Source of the DNA: ZC4RG30 sp040508085
GTDB lineage: Bacteria; Pseudomonadota; Gammaproteobacteria; Steroidobacterales; Steroidobacteraceae
Assembly (NCBI GenBank): GCA_040508085.1
Contig: JBEVNO010000058.1
Coordinates: forward strand, 3,278 to 67,277
Reading direction: 5' to 3'
Length of the DNA stretch: 64,000 bases
Below, piece by piece: positions 58,680 through 64,000 of this stretch. A program made the translations under genes and the position numbers. The notes beneath the pieces were generated by a model. The model saw only the letters and a list, made by a program, of their open reading frames with translations, was not told the origin of the DNA and did no database searches. The stretch's first letter is position 1. Each line of letters opens with the position of its first letter.

Positions 58680-60938
58680 TCAGGCGGTGAGGGCTGGCAG
58701 CTTGTGGATGAGCTTGTCCAGCGTCACCGGATAATCGCGCACCCGCACGCCGGTGGCGTTGTAGACGGCGTTGGCCACGGCGGCAGCCACGCCGCAGATG
58801 CCCAGCTCCGCCACGCCCTTGGCCTTCATCGGCGAAGACATCGCATCCACCTCATCCAGGAAGATCACCTCCTGGTGCGGGATATCTGCATGCACCGGCA
58901 CCTCGTAGCCCGCAAGGTCATGGTTGACGAAGAAGCCGCGGCGCTTGTCCACATGCAGCTCCTCCATCAGGGCCGCGCCTACGCCCATGGACATCGCGCC
59001 GATCAGCTGGCTGCGTGCGGTCTTCGGATTCAGGATGCGCCCCGAGGCGCATACCGCCAGCATGCGGCGCACGCGGATCTCGCCGGTACCCGCATGCACG
59101 GCCACCTCCACGAAGTGCGCGCCGAAAGTGGCCTGAGCCTGCTGCTTGCTGGTGTCACCGAAATCGATTTCATCCTCGGCGACCAGCTCCTGGGTTTCGG
59201 CAGCCCTGGCGATCTCGGCGGATCGATCGCCACTGCGGATCCTGCCGTCGGCGAACTCGGCGGTGGCCGCGTCGAAGCCGAGCTTGTTCGCGATGGCCTC
59301 GCGCAGCTTCGTGCAGGCGGCGAACAGCCCGGCGGTGGAGCAGTTGGCGCCCCACTGGCCGCCGGAACCTGCGGAAACCGGGAAGCGCGAATCACCCAGC
59401 CGCACCGTGATCTTCTCCATCGGCACGCCCAGCATCTCCGCTGCGGTCTGCGCCAGCACGGTGTAGCTGCCAGTGCCGATATCCGTCATGTCCGTCTCGA
59501 CGGTCACCCGGCCGTCGCGCGACAACCGCACCCGCGCGGCGGAGTTCTCAAGCTGGTTGCCGCGATAGGCTGCGGCCACGCCCGTGCCAATGAGCCAGTG
59601 TCCCTCGCGCAGCTGCGCGGGCTTCGCGTTGCGGCGCGCCCAGCCGAAGCGCTCCGCGCCCACGCGCAGGCATTCATTCAGCGAGCGCAGCGAGAAACGC
59701 AGCGGCCCGGCGGGCGGCGGCGCCGGCGGTTCGCCTTCCTCCGGTGGCGCGGGCGGATGATCCGGCACCACCTGCGTGTCGTTGAGGCGGCGCAGCTCCA
59801 CCGGGTCCATGCCGAGTTTTTCCGCCAGTTCATCCATGGCGATCTCCAGCGCCATGAGGCCCGTGGCCTCGCCGGGCGCACGCATGGCATTGCCTTCCGG
59901 CAGATCCAGCACCGCGAGGCGCGTGGCCGTCATGCGGTGCGCGCCGGCATACAGCATGCGCGTCTGATGCACGGCGCCGTCGGGCTTGCCCTGCGGCAGA
60001 TCGCCCGACCAGCTCTCGTGGCCGATCGCCGTGAGCCTGCCATCGCGCGTGGCGCCGAGGCGGATGCGCTGGATGGTGGCCGGACGATGCGTGGTGTTGT
60101 TCATCATCAGCGCGCGCTGCAGCGTCACCTTCACGGCGCGGCCCGTGGCGCGCGCGCCCAGTGCCGCGAGCACGGCATCCGCGCGCACGAACAGCTTGCC
60201 GCCGAAGCCGCCGCCCACATAGGGCGAGATGGCATGCACCCGTTCCTTCGGCACGCCCAGGGTCTCGGAGAGATCGGACACGCACCAGTCCATCATCTGG
60301 TTGGAAGTCCACAGCGTCAGCTCTTCGCCCTGCCAGACGGCGATGCTGGCATGCGGCTCCATCATGGCGTGCGCCTGGTCGGGCGTGGTGTAGGTGGCGT
60401 CGAGCTTCACCGGCGCACTGGCATAGGCGGCGGCGAAATCGCCCACCGCGCTATCGGGCGGCCCGGCGGTGATCTGCTTGGGTTTCGTGGCCGTGGCCTT
60501 CGCAGCCGCGAGGTCGTAGTGGCCGGGCGTCTCGGTGTAGTTCACGCGGATGAGCTTGGCCGCGGCGCGTGCCTGCTCGAAGCTCTCCGCCACCACCAGC
60601 GCGATGGCCTGGTGGTAGTGCGCGATCTCCGGCCCGCCCAGCAGCGGCGCCGTGTTGCGCTCGGCACGCCCCAGTTTGCCGGCGTTCTGCGCCGTCACGA
60701 TGGCCAGCACGCCCGGCGCGGCCTTCGCCTCGGCCAGGTCCATCGAGCGGATGCGGCCCTTGGCGATGCCGGCGCCGAGGATGTAGCCATAGGCCGCATC
60801 CGGCGCCACGTCATGGCGCTCATAGGCGTAAGGCGCCGTGCCAGTGGTCTTCAGCGGGCCATCGACGCGGTCCAGCGGCTTGCCGACCACCTGCAGCCGG
60901 TCGATGGGGTTGTGCGCAGCCGGGGCCTGGAACTTCAT
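58680..60938 (-). CDS. Molybdenum hydroxylase large subunit, operon 2 (PaoC-like)
   Basis: A 752-residue molybdopterin-binding subunit, a distant paralogue of the operon 1 protein. Moco-binding segments are YVGGGFGGKLFVRAD, MRAPGEATGLMALEIAMDEL and DIGTGSYTVLAQTAAEML, and the catalytic glutamate is in GVAELGICG. A proline-rich insertion (APPEEGEPPAPPPAG) lies in the middle. The ATG overlaps the FAD-subunit stop as ATGA. With a Tat-carrying iron-sulfur partner, the assembled enzyme should be exported folded to the periplasm, as E. coli PaoABC is. The likely reaction is oxidation of aromatic aldehydes; this is inferred from the family. Confidence 0.88.
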   Translation of the reverse strand: MKFQAPAAHNPIDRLQVVGKPLDRVDGPLKTTGTAPYAYERHDVAPDAAYGYILGAGIAKGRIRSMDLAEAKAAPGVLAIVTAQNAGKLGRAERNTAPLLGGPEIAHYHQAIALVVAESFEQARAAAKLIRVNYTETPGHYDLAAAKATATKPKQITAGPPDSAVGDFAAAYASAPVKLDATYTTPDQAHAMMEPHASIAVWQGEELTLWTSNQMMDWCVSDLSETLGVPKERVHAISPYVGGGFGGKLFVRADAVLAALGARATGRAVKVTLQRALMMNNTTHRPATIQRIRLGATRDGRLTAIGHESWSGDLPQGKPDGAVHQTRMLYAGAHRMTATRLAVLDLPEGNAMRAPGEATGLMALEIAMDELAEKLGMDPVELRRLNDTQVVPDHPPAPPEEGEPPAPPPAGPLRFSLRSLNECLRVGAERFGWARRNAKPAQLREGHWLIGTGVAAAYRGNQLENSAARVRLSRDGRVTVETDMTDIGTGSYTVLAQTAAEMLGVPMEKITVRLGDSRFPVSAGSGGQWGANCSTAGLFAACTKLREAIANKLGFDAATAEFADGRIRSGDRSAEIARAAETQELVAEDEIDFGDTSKQQAQATFGAHFVEVAVHAGTGEIRVRRMLAVCASGRILNPKTARSQLIGAMSMGVGAALMEELHVDKRRGFFVNHDLAGYEVPVHADIPHQEVIFLDEVDAMSSPMKAKGVAELGICGVAAAVANAVYNATGVRVRDYPVTLDKLIHKLPALTA

Positions 60939-61891
60939 GCCTGCCCCCGCGCCTGGTTGAGCACGGCGGCGAGCGTGCGCTCCACCAGCGTCAGCTTGAA
61001 GGCATTGTGGTTGGTGGTGCGGGCACCGGCGAGCAGCTTCATGGTGAACGCCGCCGCACCCTGGGGCAGCTCGGCTTCGGCCGCTTCCACGCGCCAGGGC
61101 TTGTGCGCCACGCCGCCCACGGCCACGCGGCCGGTGCCATCGGGCTGGATCACCGCGCCAATCGACACCAGCGCAAAGGCATAGGACGCGCGGTCACGCA
61201 CCTTGTGGTAGATCTGCTGCCCGCCGATGGGCCGGGGCAGCGTCACTGCGGTGATGAGCTCACCCGCAGTGAGCGAAGTCTCCACATGCGGCGTGTCGCC
61301 CGGCAGGCGATGGAACTCCGCCATGGGGATCGAGCGCGTCGCGCCGCTGGCAACCACCGTCTCGACCTTGGCATCCAGCGCGCGCATGGCCACCGCCATG
61401 TCGCTCGGGTGGGTCGCAATGCAGGCATTGCTCACACCGACCACCGCGTGCTGCCGGTTCACGCCGTCCAGCGCGCTGCAGCCCGAGCCGGGCTGGCGCT
61501 TGTTGCAGGGCTGGTCGGTGTCGTAGAAGTAGGGGCAGCGCGTGCGCTGGAGAAGGTTGCCGGCGGTGGTGGCGCGGTTGCGCAGCTGGCCTGAGGCGCC
61601 CGCAAGCAGCGCGCGCGACAGCAGCGGGTATTCGCGGCGCACGGTGTCGTTCGAGGCGAGGTCCGTATTGCGCACCAGCGCGCCGATGCGCAGGCCGCCA
61701 TCCGGCGTGCGCTCCACCTTGTCCAGGCCAATGCCGTTCACATCCACCAGGTGAGCCGGCTTCTCGATCTCCAGCTTCATCAGGTCGACGAGATTGGTGC
61801 CACCGGCAATCGCCTTGGCCCCCGGATGGGCCTGCAGCGCAGCCGCCGCTTCAGCAGCGGATTTCGCGCGTTCGTAGGTGAACGGCCTCAT
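60935..61891 (-). CDS. Molybdenum hydroxylase FAD subunit with [4Fe-4S] motif, operon 2 (PaoB-like)
   Basis: A 318-residue FAD subunit with IAGGTNLVDLMKLE and the second FAD contact TAGNLLQRTR. The PaoB-type cluster cysteines are Cys119, Cys129, Cys138 and Cys157. It corresponds closely in layout to the operon 1 subunit, including the SNACIATHPSDMAV region. The start is the ATG at 61891, overlapping the small-subunit stop by 4 bp, so all three genes are translationally coupled. Confidence 0.87.
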   Translation of the reverse strand: MRPFTYERAKSAAEAAAALQAHPGAKAIAGGTNLVDLMKLEIEKPAHLVDVNGIGLDKVERTPDGGLRIGALVRNTDLASNDTVRREYPLLSRALLAGASGQLRNRATTAGNLLQRTRCPYFYDTDQPCNKRQPGSGCSALDGVNRQHAVVGVSNACIATHPSDMAVAMRALDAKVETVVASGATRSIPMAEFHRLPGDTPHVETSLTAGELITAVTLPRPIGGQQIYHKVRDRASYAFALVSIGAVIQPDGTGRVAVGGVAHKPWRVEAAEAELPQGAAAFTMKLLAGARTTNHNAFKLTLVERTLAAVLNQARGQA

Positions 61892-62544
61892 GACTCGCGC
61901 TCCGCCACACCGGCCACACCGGCCACGTCGGCGATAGCTTCGACGATGTTGGAATACGCCGCGCAGCGGCACAGGTTGCCGCTCATGCGCTCGCGCAGCT
62001 CCTCGGGCGCCGGCTGCATCTTGCCGTCAAGGTCCGCGGTGACATGGCTGGGCACGCCCGCCTCGATCTCCTTCAGCACCGCCACCGCCGAGCAGATCTG
62101 CCCCGGCGTGCAGTAGCCGCACTGGTAGGCATCGCGCTGGATGAAGGCAGCCTGCATCGGGTGCAGCTTGTCGGGTGCGCCCAGGCCCTCGATCGTGGTG
62201 ATCTTCGCGCCCTCATGCATCAGCGCCAGGGACAGGCACGACACCATGCGCTGCCCGTCGACGATCACCGTGCAGGCGCCGCATTGCCCCTGGTCGCAGC
62301 CCTTCTTGGAGCCGGTGAGATGCAGCTGCTCGCGCAGCGCATCCAGCAGGGTGGTGCGGGTATCAACCCGCAGGCTGTGCCTGCGGCCGTTGACCTCGAA
62401 ACTGACATTGGCCTGGATGGGAGCGGCGATGGCGGGAGCCTCGGATGCAGCGGAGAGTTCAGGGAGGGCGGTGGAGGCGAGGGAGAGCCCGCCGAGGGCG
62501 AGCACCTCGCGGCGCGAGAGTTCGAGATCTCCTTCGCTGGGCAT
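61888..62544 (-). CDS. Molybdenum hydroxylase 2Fe-2S subunit with Tat signal, operon 2 (PaoA-like)
   Basis: A 218-residue small subunit. Residues 1 to about 34 are a twin-arginine signal (SRREVLALGGLSLAS, Arg11-Arg12), as in E. coli PaoA, so the folded complex is exported to the periplasm. The mature part has Cys83, Cys88, Cys91 and Cys103 (GCDQGQCGACTV) for the first [2Fe-2S] cluster and CGYCTPGQ with CRC for the second. The ATG at 62544 has a GGGAG ribosome binding site; the longer frame upstream lacks support. It is the first gene of operon 2. The divergent or upstream LysR gene at 62678 may control it. Confidence 0.87.
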   Translation of the reverse strand: MPSEGDLELSRREVLALGGLSLASTALPELSAASEAPAIAAPIQANVSFEVNGRRHSLRVDTRTTLLDALREQLHLTGSKKGCDQGQCGACTVIVDGQRMVSCLSLALMHEGAKITTIEGLGAPDKLHPMQAAFIQRDAYQCGYCTPGQICSAVAVLKEIEAGVPSHVTADLDGKMQPAPEELRERMSGNLCRCAAYSNIVEAIADVAGVAGVAERES

Positions 62545-62677
62545 CGGCACTCCCAATGAGCGCAGCGCGGCGCGCTGCATGCCGCAGCTTCGCGCGGCGG
62601 CAAGGCCAGCCTCTGTAGGTGGGGGCGAATGGTGTTTGTAGGGAGATGCCGCTACGTGCGCCCCCCAAAGGGGGGAT

Positions 62678-63574
62678 TCACGAATACGCCCGCGTGAAAT
62701 CAATGAAAGCGCGCAATGGCGCCGGCATCTGCCTGCGCCCCGGGTAGTAGAGGAACGCGCCGGAAAACCGCAGCCACCATGGCTCCAGCACCGGCTCCAG
62801 CGCGCCGCTGGCAAAGAGCGGCTGCAGCCAGTCCTCGAACAGATAAATAAATCCGACCCCATTTACGGCGGCGTCCACGCCGAGTTCGGTGGCTGTGCCG
62901 ACGCGCACGATCAACGGGCCGCCGGGCTCGATCTTCACGGTCTCGCCGTCGCGCTCGAACTCCCATTCGGTCATCGCGCCACTGGCGAAGCGGCCGCGCA
63001 CGCAGGCATGCGCGAGCAGCTCGCGCGGATGCGCCGGCCGCCCATGCCGCGCCAGGTAACCCGGCGCCGCCGCCAATGCAAAGCGCTGCTGCCGCGGTCC
63101 GATGGGGATGGCCGTCATGTCCTTCTCCAGCCGCTCCTCGTAGCGGATGCCGGCATCGCAGCCCGCCGCCAGGATGTCGACGAAGGAATCATCTGCCACC
63201 ACATCCAGGCAGATGTCCGGATAGGCGGCCAGGAAGGCCGGCACGATCTGCGGCAGGATCAGCCGCGCCGCGCTCACCGGCACATTCAGCTTCAGCGTGC
63301 CGGCCGGCCGGTCGCGGAAGCCGTTCACCACATCCAGCGCCGCCTCCATCTCCAGCAGCGCGGGCGAGAGCCGCTCCAGCAGCCGCGCGCCGGCTTCCGT
63401 CGCCGCCACGCTGCGGGTGCTGCGGTTCAGCAGCCGCACCCCGAGCTGCGCCTCGAGCCGCCGCACCGCTTCACTCAGCGAGGAGGCGCTGGTGTCCCGC
63501 AGCCGGGCGGCTTCGCGGAACCCGCCCGCCCTCGCCACCGCCACGAAGGCTTCCAGATCCCGTAGCTCCGCCAT
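62678..63574 (-). CDS. LysR family regulator near the molybdenum operon
   Basis: A 298-residue LysR-type regulator. The DNA-binding domain (about 1-62) contains GGFREAARLRDTSASSLSEA and LLNRSTRSVAAT; the rest is a substrate-binding effector domain. It lies upstream of the operon 2 small subunit on the same strand (133 bp apart) and is divergent from the aldo/keto reductase gene (92 bp). The latter arrangement is typical for LysR and its target. Residues coded near 62835-62865 (GVGFIYLF) come from an AT-rich segment resembling the REP doublet at 43575. Confidence 0.85.
   Translation of the reverse strand: MAELRDLEAFVAVARAGGFREAARLRDTSASSLSEAVRRLEAQLGVRLLNRSTRSVAATEAGARLLERLSPALLEMEAALDVVNGFRDRPAGTLKLNVPVSAARLILPQIVPAFLAAYPDICLDVVADDSFVDILAAGCDAGIRYEERLEKDMTAIPIGPRQQRFALAAAPGYLARHGRPAHPRELLAHACVRGRFASGAMTEWEFERDGETVKIEPGGPLIVRVGTATELGVDAAVNGVGFIYLFEDWLQPLFASGALEPVLEPWWLRFSGAFLYYPGRRQMPAPLRAFIDFTRAYS
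62838..62862. repeat. REP-like sequence inside the LysR coding region
   Basis: The plus-strand sequence ACAGATAAATAAATCCGACC followed by CCATT (62838-62862) resembles the right arm of the REP doublet, CAGATAAATAGATCTGACC followed by CCATT at 43628-43651. It is AT-rich compared with the gene around it. On the minus strand it encodes NGVGFIYLF in frame, so it does not disrupt the gene. It may be a partial REP copy adopted into the coding sequence, or coincidence. Confidence 0.35.
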
Positions 63575-63666
63575 TGTTCGCCCTGCCGCACAGATCGTCC
63601 GGATTGGACCCCATTATCGTACGCCGACCACGGGCGTAACTTGCAAGCTCACCGAAGGAGCTCCGC

Positions 63667-64000
63667 ATGAACACCACCAACGATTACCAGCTCGGACACC
63701 GCACCGTGAACCGCCTCGGCTACGGCGCCATGCAGCTCGCCGGCCCCGGCGTCTTCGGCCCGCCGAAGGATCGCGCCGCCGCCGTCGCCGTCCTGCGCGA
63801 GGCCATCGCGCAGGGCGTGAACCACATCGACACCTGCGACTACTACGGCCCGCATGTCACCAACCAGATCATCCGCGAGGCACTGCATCCGTATCCGCAG
63901 GATCTGGTGCTCGTCACCAAGATCGGCGCGCGCCGGGGTCCCGACGGCTCCTGGCATCCCGCCTTCTCGGCCGCGGAGCTGGCCAGCGCCGTGCACGACA
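63667..64000 (+). CDS. Aldo/keto reductase, N-terminal part (cut by window edge)
   Basis: The first 111 codons of an aldo/keto reductase, which reduces carbonyl compounds with NADPH. The barrel start RLGYGAMQLAGPGVFG, the catalytic Asp55 and Tyr60 in HIDTCDYYG and Lys85 in LVTKIG are present; the catalytic His should be beyond the right edge. A CCGAAGGAGCTCCGC ribosome binding site precedes the ATG. It is divergent from the LysR gene and is its probable target. Length and substrate group cannot be judged because the gene is incomplete. Confidence 0.88.
   Translation, partial: MNTTNDYQLGHRTVNRLGYGAMQLAGPGVFGPPKDRAAAVAVLREAIAQGVNHIDTCDYYGPHVTNQIIREALHPYPQDLVLVTKIGARRGPDGSWHPAFSAAELASAVHD

Noticed and set aside
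57771..61184. Open reading frame of 1137 codons on the plus strand opposite the molybdenum hydroxylase genes
   Set aside because: It runs antisense across several well-supported genes, has no recognisable domain and is explained by the strong GC bias at third codon positions, which removes stop codons from the opposite strand.
1..64000. CRISPR arrays, rRNA, tRNA, integrase or transposase genes
   Set aside because: I looked for regularly spaced repeats, tRNA cloverleaf-like segments, rRNA signatures and mobile-element genes and found none that I can support.

Overview
The window reads as a chromosomal segment around the replication origin of a high-GC gammaproteobacterium. The reasons are the gyrB-recF-dnaN-dnaA block transcribed leftward, facing rpmH-rnpA-yidD-yidC-mnmE transcribed rightward, which is the Pseudomonas/Xanthomonas-type origin layout, and two perfect TGTTCCACGTGGAACA parS sites inside recF. 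The exact family cannot be fixed from sequence alone; Nevskiales, Steroidobacterales or Xanthomonadales-like lineages would fit. I see no rRNA, tRNA, CRISPR array, integrase or insertion sequence. No gene stands out as recently imported by base composition.

Layout. 1-7.6 kb: the N-terminal part of the RNA helicase HrpA, a BON-domain periplasmic protein, a BLUF photoreceptor divergent from a Crp/Fnr regulator, a membrane PAS kinase that lacks a recognisable phospho-accepting histidine, a zinc-finger SDR, an acetyltransferase and a Nudix hydrolase. 7.6-12.1 kb: a CAP-domain secreted protein and a divergent two-component pair (propeller-type sensor and LuxR-type regulator). 12.2-20.9 kb: a stress and redox cluster with an isochorismatase-like hydrolase, a flavin-binding PPOX protein, Dps, two alpha/beta hydrolases, an AraC regulator, a ferritin-like/ferredoxin/double-CDGSH fusion protein and a DsbA-NhaA fusion antiporter. 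20.8-31.1 kb: the origin core, with a probable oriC between dnaN and dnaA. 31.1-40.1 kb: accessory metabolism (SDR/LysR pair, glycine-rich RRM protein, penicillin-acylase-type amidase, M20 peptidase, dicarboxylate/amino-acid symporter, SGNH hydrolase). 40.1-42.8 kb: a two-gene operon coding for a SLOG-domain multi-spanning membrane protein and a membrane-anchored TIR protein. This is the best candidate for an undescribed signalling or defence system in the window.

42.9-54.6 kb is mixed: PEBP protein, a REP-type doublet, fatty acid desaturase, MsrA, a DnaQ-like exonuclease, glycerol kinase, YaeQ, a lipoprotein Cu/Zn superoxide dismutase, a frameshifted ParA-like ATPase, a structured non-coding region with a tiny ORF behind a perfect Shine-Dalgarno sequence, small envelope proteins and several secreted proteins. 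54.6-62.5 kb holds two paralogous PaoABC-type molybdenum hydroxylase operons in tandem. Only the second carries a Tat signal on its iron-sulfur subunit. The window ends with a LysR regulator divergent from an aldo/keto reductase that runs off the right edge.

Two genes are incomplete because of the window edges (hrpA, aldo/keto reductase). Start codons were moved inward from the longest ORF wherever a signal peptide, ribosome binding site or family length argued for it.
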